Positions 8,650 to 18,254 are shown, counted from the first letter of the stretch. The stretch: 64,000 nt of DNA from Rhodoblastus sp963703385 (GCA_963703385.1 OY969816.1:1054001-1118000); one strand, 5' to 3'. Made by a program: numbers and translations. Notes: generated by a model not told the origin, from the letters alone.

Positions 8650-9400
8650 TTTTTGCCTTCCGAACCGCCGGTCGACGATGCGGTTCTGACCTTCTTTCCC
8701 GGGCGCGACTCCGTGCGATCGACGAAGTCGTTAATGGCCCGAATAACCTGTTTCCGGCAAATATTGCCGTGGAACAAGGAAAAAATGCTCGCAGTTTTCG
8801 ACTAGCAAATGCCGGCGCCGGGACGCTGCGGCGCGCCCGACCAAACCGAGCGCCGCGCGGGTTTGATCGGGATTGGCGAGGTCGTCGTCGCTCCCCTCGA
8901 TCGTCATTACTGCCGCGTCGATCACAGCGCGCGCGTCGACGACACAGCCGTCGACGCGGAGCGTGCGCCGGACGATCGCTCGCTCCTGGAAAACGGCCTC
9001 AATGTCCTCAAGCAAAAACTCTTCGGTGAGATCCATCAGCGTCGAGACGAGCGTCCAGAAAGGAAACCGGAGCGGGTCCTCACCTTCGTCAAACGAACGC
9101 TTCCACAAAAGCTCGCGGCGATGTTGCATGTGCCGATAGAGATAGGCGAGGAAACTCCTGAACTGGCGTTCCCTGGCATAGACGCGGCGGCCGCTTCCGG
9201 GAAAACCCGGCGGAGCCGGTTCGATGAGGTTGCGCGAATCCAGCTCAAGGGGTGAGACGCCAATTGCTGCGCGACCGCTGACGGATTGGCGGCCGGATCG
9301 ATCGGGCCAGCAATCAAAATGAGTGAATATAATTGTCTGGGCGACAACCGGATCGGCGCGGTTAAAACGTTGGGCGGGACATGCGGGCAGGGCTGTATGC
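8646..9400 (-). pseudogene. phaZ: intracellular PHB depolymerase (PhaZ) C-terminal half, frameshifted
   Basis: Three frames must be joined to recover a PHB depolymerase. The first gives LILIAGPIDPAANPSAVAQQ (family: LMGGPIDTRxNPTAVN). The second gives GFPGSGRRVYARERQFRSFL, then LYRHMQHRRELLWKR, LMDLTEEFLLEDIEAVFQ and AVMTIEGSDDDLANPDQTRA (family: LMTVEGExDDIxGxGQTRAA, with the catalytic aspartate). The third gives HFSLFHGNICRKQVIRAIND (family GHYGLFxGxxWRxxIYPxIRxF, with the catalytic histidine). Shifts lie near 9220 and at a six-T run (minus strand) near 8787. The N-terminal half with the lipase-box serine is not recognisable. The gene is inactive unless the indels are sequence errors. Confidence 0.65.
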
Positions 9401-9552
9401 GGCGTTGGAACCGCGCTCCGCGCTGGCGAGGCCGACGATCGCGCGACCAACGCGCGCCGCCGCTCCCAATGACAAACGTCAGCCCTCCGCATCAGCGGCA
9501 ACGACGCGCCGAGCCGTATCGCACGCCAGCAATATATGGCGTCAGAAGGGTA

Positions 9553-9801
9553 TCATGCCGCCGCGCCCATTGACGGACTGGACTCCGAACCCTCGCGGGC
9601 CATCGCTTCGAATTCGGCCTCGGCGGCAAGCCAGTCGTCGAGTTCTCCGCCCGGTTCAAAGCCTCGCACCTCGGCCCGGAAATAGGCCATCTCGGCGATC
9701 CGTTGTTCTTTTGGAACGGACCCAGCGGCGCCTTCACCTATCACGGCGGGGGCTGACGTTGGTTCAGTTTTGACAGGAACTTTGCTTTTTTCTTCAGCCA
9801 T
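9553..9801 (-). CDS. DUF2934 domain protein
   Basis: 82 residues, start ATG at 9801 with a good ribosome site (GAGGAG) 8-13 bases upstream. The central stretch RIAEMAYFRAEVRGFEPGGE followed by LDDWLAAEAEFEAM is the DUF2934 signature: a short helix-turn-helix-like hairpin ending in xDWLxAE. The N-terminus is lysine- and threonine-rich and looks disordered. DUF2934 proteins are common in alphaproteobacterial stress islands beside Hsp20 genes; their biochemical role is not known. Confidence 0.75.
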   Translation of the reverse strand: MAEEKSKVPVKTEPTSAPAVIGEGAAGSVPKEQRIAEMAYFRAEVRGFEPGGELDDWLAAEAEFEAMAREGSESSPSMGAAA

Positions 9802-10029
9802 GACGGTATGCTCCTCGGTAAATGTCGAAACATGTTAAGGATAGATGAGGCCCGGTCGCGCGCAATGACGTTTGTCAATCACGTTCGGCGGCCCGCCGCG
9901 CCTTCCGGCGTCTTTGACGGCGATCATGGATCACGAAGCCGTTTCGCCCTAGCGTTCCTAAAGATAGGCATGTCGCGTCGGCTAGCGAAACGAGCGAGCG
10001 CCCCACGATATGCAACTATGGAGAGCGTC

Positions 10030-10266
10030 ATGGAAAGCGCGACATTTCGAAAATGGCTGGCGGATCAAGGCTGTTCCTTCGAGCCGGGCAAGGACACGGT
10101 TCAAACAGCGGGACATGCCCATGTGGCCGTCCGCCTTGGGAGCCGCAAGGCGATTCTTCCCGATGTCGGGACACACAAACGGCTCGACCCCGAAACAGTG
10201 CGAAAAATCGTTGACGAGCTTGGTCTTGATTGGAAGGAGCTGCCTGGCCCCGCGTCCCGAGTTTAA
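10030..10266 (+). CDS. HicA-like mRNA interferase fold protein (orphan)
   Basis: 78 residues from the ATG at 10030, chosen because GGAG lies 7 bases upstream; an ATG at 10018 is also in frame. The sequence FRKWLADQGC, GHAHVAVRLGSRKAILPDVG and DPETVRKIVDELGLDWKEL follows the HicA pattern of a dsRBD-like fold: first helix, strand with the catalytic GxxH, basic strand, and final helix in which a lone RKI replaces GTLxxILKQAG. HicA toxins cleave mRNA. No HicB antitoxin is seen on either side; the next gene is a GYD protein. It may be an orphan toxin, a domesticated regulator, or a system with a distant antitoxin. Confidence 0.68.
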   Translation: MESATFRKWLADQGCSFEPGKDTVQTAGHAHVAVRLGSRKAILPDVGTHKRLDPETVRKIVDELGLDWKELPGPASRV

Positions 10267-10298
10267 CGTGCAGGTCGGGCCATCAGAAGGAGTGCGTT

Positions 10299-10595
10299 AT
10301 GGCGACATTTATCATGTTGACGCGCCTCGGCCCCGATGCGGCGCGATCGCCTCAGGCTCTTGAACAGCTTGAGCGCAACGCCATGGAGAAGGTGCGGCAG
10401 GATTGTCCGGATGTCGAGTGGGTTTGCAACTACGCGGTCTTGGGGCCTTACGATTATCTGGATATCTTCCTCGCCAAGGACATCGAAACGGCGGCAAGAG
10501 TGTCGACCTTGATCCGCACCTTCGGGCACGCACACACGGAAATCTGGGCGGCGACCGAATGGGACCGCTTCAAGGAAATCGTTCGCGGCCTTTGA
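10299..10595 (+). CDS. GYD domain protein
   Basis: 98 residues with a strong ribosome site (AGAAGGAG) just before the ATG at 10299. The start MATFIMLTRLGPDAARSPQA and the later EWVCNYAVLGPYDYLDIF match the GYD family (GxYDxxxxxE), a ferredoxin-like alpha/beta fold. The end VSTLIRTFGHAHTEIWAATE matches the family's final strand and helix. GYD proteins are small, probably oligomeric, and of unknown function. It lies 32 bases behind the HicA-like gene and may share its transcript. Confidence 0.85.
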   Translation: MATFIMLTRLGPDAARSPQALEQLERNAMEKVRQDCPDVEWVCNYAVLGPYDYLDIFLAKDIETAARVSTLIRTFGHAHTEIWAATEWDRFKEIVRGL

Positions 10596-10652
10596 CGGCG
10601 ACGAGCGCGCTGCGGCATCGCTTCCGCCATGCAAATCATTGTCTGATTGGTC

Positions 10653-11009
10653 TCAACAGGTTACGTGCATGAGGCCAATTTTTTTCTGTTGCGAATGATT
10701 GAACGTCCTGATGGCTTCGGGCGTCGGCTGCATCAAGACGTGGCATCGCCTCTTGTCAAAATAGTCTTGGGCTTCCGGCGACAGGCATACGTTTCCTTCC
10801 TGGCCCGTTCCGACGATCAGCGCTTCGCACCTGTCTTCGTAAATGAATTTGGCTTCTTCCTTCGAAATGATGTGCGACGTGCCATATAGCTCCTTCGAGA
10901 GCTTCTTTTTCCTCTTTTCGACTTTTCCGGAAAGGCGAATGATCACGTCGTGCTCATAGGTCTTCCCGTCGATGGTGATGTTGCCGAATTCGGTCGAATC
11001 AATGGCCAT
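10653..11009 (-). CDS. Mth938-like domain protein
   Basis: 118 residues, ATG at 11009 preceded by GGGAGAAAG. The sequence IDSTEFGNITIDGKTYEHDV, IRLSGKVEKRKKKLSKELYG, EALIVGTGQEGN and the final GLMHVTC fit the Mth938/DUF498 family over its whole length. The family fold is a three-layer beta/beta/alpha sandwich; members include the human complex I assembly factor NDUFAF3 but bacterial roles are unclear. The gene stands alone between convergent or unrelated genes in the stress island. Confidence 0.88.
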   Translation of the reverse strand: MAIDSTEFGNITIDGKTYEHDVIIRLSGKVEKRKKKLSKELYGTSHIISKEEAKFIYEDRCEALIVGTGQEGNVCLSPEAQDYFDKRRCHVLMQPTPEAIRTFNHSQQKKIGLMHVTC

Positions 11010-11342
11010 GACTTTCTCCCATTGTTTGAGCGGTGGCGCGCCAAAATGATAACAGAAATACATCTGGAGTGGTTCGCTCCAAAGGCGGCGCCTCGCATCC
11101 GCTGTGCGGCTCAAGGCGATCTTTTCGACAGGCATCTAACCCTTGCGATTTCCTGTGCAAATTTCCTTGGACAGCCGTGCGTAAAGCCTTGTGCAACTCA
11201 ATCGCGAACGAAAATAATTTCCGCGCCGCCTTTGCCCCGAGTTCCGTGACGACGTGTTCGTGGCGCATTTCAGGATCTTGGAATTGAACGCGATCAATTT
11301 GATTTCCGCTTTGCCGTGGCGCCAAGCTGCTTTCAGATTCGC

Positions 11343-11990
11343 TCAGGCCGGCCGCGCCGCCGTCCGCAGATATTCGCCGTACCAGCGGCCCGCCGCCGCC
11401 AGGGCCTCTTCCAGCGCGCCCTCCTCCTCGAAAAGATGGGTTGCGCCGGCGACGACGGTCAGGGACGTTTCGCATGTCATCCGCGACTGCGCCGCGCGGT
11501 TGAGCGCCAGAACCTCGCGGTCTTCGCCGCCGACGATCAGCAGCGTCGGCGCTTGCAGCCTCGTCAGCGCGTCACCGGCGAGATCGGGCCTTCCGCCGCG
11601 CGAAACGACGGCCGCGATTTCGGCGGGACGGTCAGCGGCCGCAACGATCGCCGCCGCCGCGCCGGTGCTCGCGCCGAAAAGCCCCAACGGCGAGAGAAAA
11701 GTCCGCTCGTCGCCTCGCGCCCAGTCGATCGCCTCGGCCGTTCGGGCGCCGAGAAGCGGGATGTCGAAAACATTACGACGGTCGCGCGCCTCCTCCTCGG
11801 TCAGGAGATCGAAGAGCAGGCTCGAAAATCCGAGGCGAAACAGATATTCGGCGGCGAACCGATTGCGCGGGCTGAACCGGCTCGACCCGCTGCCATGGGC
11901 GAAAATCACCAGGCCGCGCGGCGCCGCCGGAATTGTCAAAAGGCCCGGCAGCGCCATCCCGCCGATCATCACTTCCATGGTCCGAGTCAC
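11343..11990 (-). CDS. dienelactone hydrolase-type alpha/beta hydrolase
   Basis: About 215 residues. GTG at 11990 is preferred because GGGAGGA lies six bases upstream; an ATG at 12005 is also in frame. The oxyanion strand is LVIFAHGSGSSRFSPRNR and the nucleophile elbow is GASTG. A catalytic Asp is likely in IVGGEDREVL, with the His in GATHLFEE. This type is often fused to, or next to, a phosphoribosyltransferase in Alphaproteobacteria; such a transferase lies at 16081-16764 here. The reaction is probably a small-ester hydrolysis; substrate unknown. Confidence 0.85.
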   Translation of the reverse strand: MTRTMEVMIGGMALPGLLTIPAAPRGLVIFAHGSGSSRFSPRNRFAAEYLFRLGFSSLLFDLLTEEEARDRRNVFDIPLLGARTAEAIDWARGDERTFLSPLGLFGASTGAAAAIVAAADRPAEIAAVVSRGGRPDLAGDALTRLQAPTLLIVGGEDREVLALNRAAQSRMTCETSLTVVAGATHLFEEEGALEEALAAAGRWYGEYLRTAARPA

Positions 11991-12077
11991 GCGCAGTCCT
12001 CCCATTGTTCAGACTATTAAATCGCCAATGCGGCGCCGGTCCATGATCGGCGTCAAGGGGAACCGATGGCCGCCAGC

Positions 12078-12101
12078 GCAAGTTACGGTGCAAGTTACGG
12101 T
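12078..12101. repeat. 12-bp tandem direct repeat upstream of the FAAL fusion gene
   Basis: GCAAGTTACGGT occurs twice in direct succession, about 70 bases upstream of the ATG at 12170. It could be a small regulatory repeat or a replication slippage product. Confidence 0.7.
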
Positions 12102-12169
12102 GAAAGAAAGGCTTGAAGGCGTTGATCAGGATCATGGGCGGAACGCCGCCCCGGCGTTAGCGTTGCGGA

Positions 12170-15029
12170 ATGGAGCCGAGCGCCAGCAAAGACGTCGCCC
12201 ATTCGCCGTCGAACCCGCAGGGGGCGCCGGACGAGGCTTTCATTGCGGTCGTCAGCCAATTTATCCGCGAGCTTCATCCACGGAGCGCCAGTGCGCGCGC
12301 CGTCGCCTTGTCCAGCCGGCTCGAGCAGGACCTCGGCGTCGACAGTCTTGCCCGGACGGAGCTGATCTTGCGCATCGAGCGCGCCTTTCGCCGTCGCCTT
12401 CCGAATCATCTCGCGGCCGAAGCCGAAACGGTCGAAGATCTTTTTCGCGCGCTTGGACAGGCTGCGGACAGGACCGCGCCGGGCGCCCGCGCCGCCGCGC
12501 CTGCGCCATCCTCCGCCCTGCCGAGCGTCTCTGCGCCGCAAGAGGTGAAAACACTGGTCGAAGCGCTCGATTGGCATGCGGCGCGACATCCGGACAGGCT
12601 GCATCTGACGCTGCTGCAGGATGACGAGACGACGCTCGCCGCCATGACCTATGGCGAACTCGCCGCATCGGCGAGGCGCGTCGCCGCCGGCCTGATCGAG
12701 CGGGACATCCTCCCCGGCGACCGCGTCGCAATCATGCTGCCGACCAGCGCGGAATTTTTCAGCATCTTCTTTGGAACCCTTTACGCCGGCGCGGTTCCCG
12801 TGCCGATCTATCCGCCCGTGCGGCTTTCGCAGATTGAGGATCATTTGCGCCGGCAGGCCGCCATTCTGAGCAACGCCGGCGCGCGACTGCTCGCGACCGT
12901 CCCGGAAGGACGCAATTTCGGCGCCCTGTTGCAGTCGCTGGTCGACAGCCTGACCTCGGTCGAGACCGCCGCCAGCCTGGCCTCCGCGAGCGGCGAATTT
13001 GCGCCGCAATCGCCGGCGGACGAAAAATCGACGGCTTTGCTGCAATATACGTCGGGGAGCACCGGCGCTCCCAAGGGCGTGGTTCTCAGCCACGCCAATC
13101 TGCTCGCCAACATACGCGCCATGGGACGCGTCATGGACGCGAATTCCGACGATGTTTTCGTCAGCTGGCTGCCGCTCTATCACGATATGGGTCTGATCGG
13201 CGCCTGGCTCGGATGCCTCTATTTCGCGGCGCGGCTCTATGTCATGTCGCCGCTGAGCTTCCTGACGCGGCCGGAGTGCTGGCTGTGGGCGATCCACCGC
13301 TACCGCGCGACCCTTTCGGCGTCGCCGAATTTCGGCTTCGAGCTCTGTCTCGACAAGGTTGAGGACTCCAGTCTGCAGGGGCTCGATCTCAGCTCTTTGC
13401 GCATGGTCGCGAATGGGGCGGAGCCGGTCAGCGCCGCGACGATCCGGCGCTTCGCCGACAGGTTTTCGCATTACGGCTTCCAGCCCGGCGCCATGGCGCC
13501 CGTCTATGGCCTCGCCGAAAACTCAGTCGGCCTGGCCTTTCCGCCGCTCGGCCGGACGCCAGTCATCGATCGGATCGACCGCGCAGCGCTCGGCCGGCGC
13601 GGAACTCGCCGCGCCATCGAAAGCCGAAGACGCTCATCCGCTGGAGATCGTCGCCTGCGGCCAGCCCTTGCCCGGCCATGAAATCCGTGTGGTCGACGAC
13701 TTTGGCCGCGAAGTCGGCGAAAGGCAGGAAGGCCATGTCGAATTCCGCGGCCCTTCCGCTGCTTCCGGCTATTTCCGCAATGAGGCGAAGACGCGCGATC
13801 TCTTGCGCGGCGGCTGGCTCGACACCGGCGACGACGGCTATATGGCCGGCGGCGACATCCATATCACGGGCCGCGTCAAGGACATCATCATCCGCGCCGG
13901 GCAGCATATCTTCCCGCAGGAAATCGAGGAGGCCGTCGGCCGGGTTCCCGGAATCCGCAAAGGCTGCGTGGCGGCTTTCGGCGTCGCCGATCCCGCCTCG
14001 GGCACGGAGCGCGTCGTCGTCATGGCCGAAACGCGCGAGACGGATTTTTCCGCGCGCGTCGCGCTTGAAACCCGTATTCAGCAGGTCGTCGCCGGCATTG
14101 CGGGCGCGCCGGCCGACGAGATCGTTCTCGCCCCGCTCCATGCGACGCCAAAAACGTCGAGCGGCAAGGTCAGGCGGAGCGCCGCCAAGGAGCTTTATCT
14201 TGGCGGACGGATCGGCGCCCGGCCGCGCGCCCCGTGGCGGCAGATCCTGCGCCTCTCCCTTGCCGGCGTCGCCCCGACCATCCGCAGGCTTTTCAGGATT
14301 TCCGGCGAAACGTTCTATGCGACCTGGTGGTGGGCTGTTGTCGCAAGCGCCTATCTGGCCGCCTGGCTGGCGGTGATGGCGCTGCCCCGCCTCGCATGGC
14401 GATGGCGCGCTGTTCGTCTTCTGGCGCGCGGCGCGCTTCGGGCCCTGGGGGCGCCGGCGTCGGTCGCCGGGATCGAGCGCATTCCGCCGTCCCAGGCGAT
14501 GCTCGTCTTCAACCATTCGAGCTATGTGGATGTCGCGCTTCTTGCCGCCGTCTTGCCGGGAGAGCCGGTCTTCGTCGCCAAACAGGAGCTGGCCGAGCAG
14601 CTTTTCGCCGGTCCGTTCACCCGGCGGCTCGGCGCGTTTTTCGTCGAGCGCGGCAGGTTCGGCGAAAGCCTTGCCGAAGTGCAGGCTTTGGTCGCGACGG
14701 CGCGCCAGGGGCGCAATATTGTGTTTTTCCCGGAGGGGACCTTCAGCCGCAGGGCGGCGCTGGCTGAATTTCATCTCGGCGCCTTCCAGGCGGCGGCGGA
14801 AGCAGGAATGCCGGTGCTGCCGGGAATTTTGCGCGGAACGCGCTCGATGCTGCGCGGCGACCAATGGTTTCCGCGCCGGGCGGCGCTGAGCGTCGAGATC
14901 GGGGAGGCGATCATGCCGAAAGACGCCAGCTTCGCAGCCGTGGTCGAATTGCGCGACAGGACGCGCCAGGCCATTCTGGCGAAATGCGGCGAGCCCGATC
15001 TCGGCGAACTGACGATTGTCCCTCCTTAA
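12170..15029 (+). pseudogene. acyl carrier protein-fatty acyl-AMP ligase-acyltransferase fusion, one frameshift
   Basis: Joined, the reading gives about 952 residues. Residues 17-90 form an acyl carrier domain with the phosphopantetheine serine in GVDSLART (Ser59). Residues about 125-650 form an adenylating fatty acyl-AMP ligase, with QYTSGSTGAPKGVVLSHANL near 290, LPLYHDMGLIGAWLG, YGLAENSVGLAF, GDDGYMAGGDIHITGRVKD and the C-terminal lysine segment TPKTSSGKVRRS. Hydrophobic segments near 700-740 lead into a PlsC-type acyltransferase with NHSSYVD (near 780) and FPEGTFSR (near 853). The frame shifts at about 13594: removing one C from GGCCGG restores LGGAELAAP. The fusion would activate an acid, load it on its own carrier and pass it to a lysolipid or similar acceptor at the membrane. 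Confidence 0.82.
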
Positions 15030-15319
15030 GCGGGATGCGCCAGGAACCCGGACGGCGGGGCCGTCGGGAGCGCGGTTAAGCCGAACGACGAAAGAACCCT
15101 CCCAAAGCTTCCGCTCCCAAGCCGGCCTCGGCCTCAAGTTTGAAGTCGCTGACCACGACGCTATTCTATCGGACGCCCTGGCCCGAAGGAGAGTTCTGAC
15201 GAGGAGCCGGAACGGAGCAGCGTGGCGCGTCGCGGAAAAGAAGGGATGAGCGCCTGAGCATTATCGTCTGGCTCTCCATAGCGATCTCGATCTTTCTGCT
15301 TGTTCTGTTTCCCTTTGTC

Positions 15320-15920
15320 TTGGGCGAGGTGATGATCGCCGGACTCGCCAAGCTCCATCTTGAACCGAAGGTCGCGGCGGCGATCGTTGTGGCGATTTTC
15401 CTCGGCGGCTTTATCAATATTTCTGTCACCCGGCTGCCGCGCGAGGACGAGGTTTCGGCGGACCCCCTTGCGGTTTTCGGCATTTTCGGATTTTGGCCGG
15501 AAATCCGGCGCATCCGGCGCGAAACCATCGTCGCCGTCAATGTCGGCGGACGCCTCATCCCCGCGACTCTGGCGCTCTACGAACTCTTCCGCCTCGCTGT
15601 CGTCGCCCCCTACGCCCTTTGGGCGGCGGCCGGCGCGTCCATCATCTCCATCATCGTCTGCCACTTGATCGCGCGGCCGGCGCCCGGAGTCGGCATCGTC
15701 ATTCCGGGACTGTTTCCTGCGCTTGTCACCGCAAGTTCGGCGCTGTTTCTCGCGCCAGATCAAGCGCCTCCCGTCGCCTCCCGTCGCCTCCGTCGCCGGC
15801 GTCCTCGGGCCGCTCGTCGGCGCCGACCTTCTCCATTTGAAGAACCTTTCCGAAATCGATTCTGGCGTAGTCAGCATCGGCGCCGCCACCCCGCTTGGCG
15901 CGGCCGACGCCATACCTTAG
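15320..15920 (+). pseudogene. DUF1614 membrane protein, frameshifted by a 10-bp tandem duplication
   Basis: The frame carries hydrophobic segments typical of DUF1614 (KVAAAIVVAIFLGGFINI, then VNVGGRLIPATLALYELFR and PGVGIVIPGLFPALVTA). After FLAPDQAPPVA the frame is lost because CCTCCCGTCG is present twice (15767-15786). Removing one copy restores ASVAGVLGPLVGADLLHLKN and SGVVSIGAATPLGAADAI, ending at 15920. The C-terminus is shorter than usual, so a second lesion is possible. The N-terminal hydrophobic strand continues upstream to about 15260; the start codon is uncertain (TTG 15320, or an ATG at 15246 in another frame). Function unknown, inner-membrane. Confidence 0.7.
15767..15795 (+). repeat. 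10-bp tandem duplication inside the DUF1614 gene
   Basis: CCTCCCGTCG at 15767-15776 is repeated exactly at 15777-15786 and followed by an imperfect third copy, CCTCCGTCG. Loss of one perfect copy restores the reading frame. Confidence 0.85.
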
Positions 15921-16080
15921 CCGCCTGACCACAGATGGAGCGTTCTGTGACGTCATGGCTCGATCAATCCGCAGTCCACCGCCTGTCGTGACAGACACGC
16001 TGCTCGGGTATAAGGATCCGACACCAAGACTGATCTTACATCGCGCCGAGGCTGACCAGGGGGCAGGTTCGCGGCGTTTC

Positions 16081-16764
16081 ATGGAGGCGCGCTTGCCATT
16101 TCGCGACAGGTCGGATGCCGGAAGGCGATTGGCTCGGGCTTTACAAGGCCGGGAGAGCGACGATCCGGTCGTTCTCGCCTTGCCGCGCGGCGGAGTCCCC
16201 GTGGCCGCGGAAGTCGCCGCGGCGCTGCGCGCGCCCCTCGATCTCGTCCTCGTGCGCAAAATCGGCGTGCCGATGTATCCGGAACTCGCCATGGGGGCCA
16301 TTGTCGACGGCGGCGCGCCGGTCATCGTCCGCAACGAGGAAATCATCGCCGAACTCGGGATCGACCAAGCCGAATTCAGGCGGGCTTGCGATCGGGAGCT
16401 TGCGGAAATCACGCGCCGCCGGCGGCTGTATCTCGGGGATCGCGCCCCGATCGAGGTGAAGGACCGCCTGGCGATCGTCGTGGACGATGGGATCGCCACC
16501 GGCGCCACCACCAAAGCCGCGCTTCGCGCCATCCGGATGCGCAAGCCCAAAAGACTTTTGCTCGCCGTTCCCGTCGCGCCGACCGATACCTTGAGGGAGA
16601 TGCGCGGAGAGGCGGACGAGGTGGTGTGTCTTGAAGATTATCAATATTTCGGCGCCGTCGGCGCCTATTACAACGACTTCCGTCAAACCACAGACGAAGA
16701 GGTGATCGACACGCTCGAACGTTACCAGCCCGAGCCCAAAGGGGAACAGAGCGCCGAACGCTGA
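16081..16764 (+). CDS. phosphoribosyltransferase family protein
   Basis: 227 residues from the ATG at 16081. The PRPP-binding loop is RLAIVVDDGIATGATTKAAL, the classic VVDDGxxTG(A/G)T motif of type I phosphoribosyltransferases. LALPRGGVPVAAEVAAAL supplies the N-terminal loop that orders the active site, and LVRKIGVPMYPELAMGA the following strand. This uncharacterised subgroup is widely found with, or fused to, a dienelactone-hydrolase-like domain; such a gene is present at 11343-11990. The base or acceptor it uses is not known. A longer frame upstream lacks conserved sequence. Confidence 0.88.
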   Translation: MEARLPFRDRSDAGRRLARALQGRESDDPVVLALPRGGVPVAAEVAAALRAPLDLVLVRKIGVPMYPELAMGAIVDGGAPVIVRNEEIIAELGIDQAEFRRACDRELAEITRRRRLYLGDRAPIEVKDRLAIVVDDGIATGATTKAALRAIRMRKPKRLLLAVPVAPTDTLREMRGEADEVVCLEDYQYFGAVGAYYNDFRQTTDEEVIDTLERYQPEPKGEQSAER

Positions 16765-16825
16765 AGCGGCGCATCGGAACGGGCTCCGCGGATTCGGTCA
16801 AAAACGCCACGCGCGTCCGAAAAAT

Positions 16826-17056
16826 TCATTCGCTGTCGGCGTCGTTGTCCTCGAACGCCGCGGGACCTGCGCCTTCGTCCGCCTCTTCAATGGGTTCGAC
16901 CGGCGCATTGCCTTCGTCGGGGATTTCCGACTGGACATCGGCTGGCTCCTGCTCGATCAGCTTGCTTGGCTCATCGAGATTTTCGTCGAAGGAATGGCGC
17001 GAGCGGGGTTTTCGGGGCACGGCCGTCCCCGCGTCGTCTAGCGAAACGATTTTCAT
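16826..17056 (-). CDS. small acidic hypothetical protein
   Basis: 76 residues, start ATG at 17056 with a strong AGGAGGA ribosome site. The first 25 residues are mixed (MKIVSLDDAGTAVPRKPRSR); the rest is rich in Glu, Asp and Pro and looks disordered. Its start overlaps the 3' end of the broken capA gene, so the two were probably co-transcribed. I do not recognise a family. The good ribosome site supports a real gene. Confidence 0.55.
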   Translation of the reverse strand: MKIVSLDDAGTAVPRKPRSRHSFDENLDEPSKLIEQEPADVQSEIPDEGNAPVEPIEEADEGAGPAAFEDNDADSE

Positions 17057-18196
17057 CAGCTTCCTCCTTTTCGTTCGCGGGCCGGAGCCGGATGCGCTCG
17101 CCCCCACGATGCGGCGAGCCGGCCGCCGGCCGCCCGCGCCACATGGACGCCAAAGGGAGCGCTTTCCCGATCCAGCGTGTCCTGCAACCAGTCGACGTCG
17201 TGCGTCCCTGGCCTCGTCAGGCGGAAATTTCGAATCTGGAGCGGCGTCATGTCCAGCGCCCGGAGATCGCCAGTCGCGGAATCGACATCGGCGAAATACA
17301 TCAGGGCAAGATCGCCCCGGAACGCCTCTGCGCCCTCTATGCCTTCGTAATCGTTCAGGAAATCGCCACAGCCGTAAAGGATCAGGCGGCCTTTGAAAAT
17401 CTCGATCGCCTTGGCGTGATGCGACGAATGGCCGTGGACGATCGAAACCCCGGCGCGTTCGATCAGGGCGTGGGCAACCCGCCGCTCGCTGTCCTCGACG
17501 CCATAGCCCCAGTTCGGCCCCCAATGGATCGAGGCGATGACGACATCACCCGGGCGCCTCACGCCCGCGAGCTGTCGCGCCGCCATGGACGCCGCCTCTT
17601 CGGAAGGCGACGGCAAAAGAAATATGCCGGGCGCATCGGCTTTCGCCGCCCAGCCTTGCAGCGGCCCGCTCGAAACGCATGCCATCGAGAAGACGAGCAA
17701 ACGACGCCCGCCGGGAATGTCGATCACCGCCGGCGCCATGGCCTCGGCGAGATTTCGGCCGGCGCCGGCGGTCTTGATTCCCCTTCGAATTCAGAACGTC
17801 CAGAGTGTCGAGGAGCCCGGCTGTCCCCCAGTCGAGCACATGGTTGTTGACGAGCGCGCAGCAGTCGATCGCCGCTGCGCTCAGGCAGGCGGCGTTCTCC
17901 GGGCTCATGCGGTAATTGATGCCTTTAGGCTCGAAATCCTCGCTGCGGGTGACGCTGGTTTCGAGATTGACGACGCGGGCGTGCGGTCGCCGCTACTTCC
18001 ATTCATCCAGCGCCGCGCCCCAGATGTAATCGAAATCCACTGGGCGCGGAATGGGCCCATTGGCCCGTTCCGCCAGTTGCAGATAGCCGAGAGCCGATCG
18101 CACATAGTCTTCGTACAGAACAGGGCCGCAAGGCTCGGGAAGGATCTGATCGATCCCCCGCCCGGTCATCACGTCGCCGCACAGAAATATCTTCAT
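17056..18196 (-). pseudogene. CapA family (poly-gamma-glutamate/PGA_cap) metallophosphatase-like protein, disrupted
   Basis: The reading starts MKIFLCGDVMTGRGIDQIL at 18196, the first metal-binding motif of the PGA_cap fold. A TAG at 17993-17995 interrupts after GAALDEWK, but the same frame goes on with HARVVNLETSVTRSEDFEPK, GINYRMSPENA and CCALVNNHVLDWG (the NNHxxD motif). A 1-base insertion near 17783 then shifts the frame; beyond it lie AVIDIPGGRRLLVFSMAC, VVIASIHWGPNWGYG and SIVHGHSSHHAKAIEIF, the remaining metal ligands. With one nonsense and one frameshift change, no full protein is expected. Family members are linked to capsule or envelope metabolism; the real substrate here is unknown. 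Confidence 0.82.
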
Positions 18197-18254
18197 CCTC
18201 GGCGTCTTCATAAAGCGGCGCGCGCTCACGGCGCCGGCCGCGTCCGGCCCTCCG

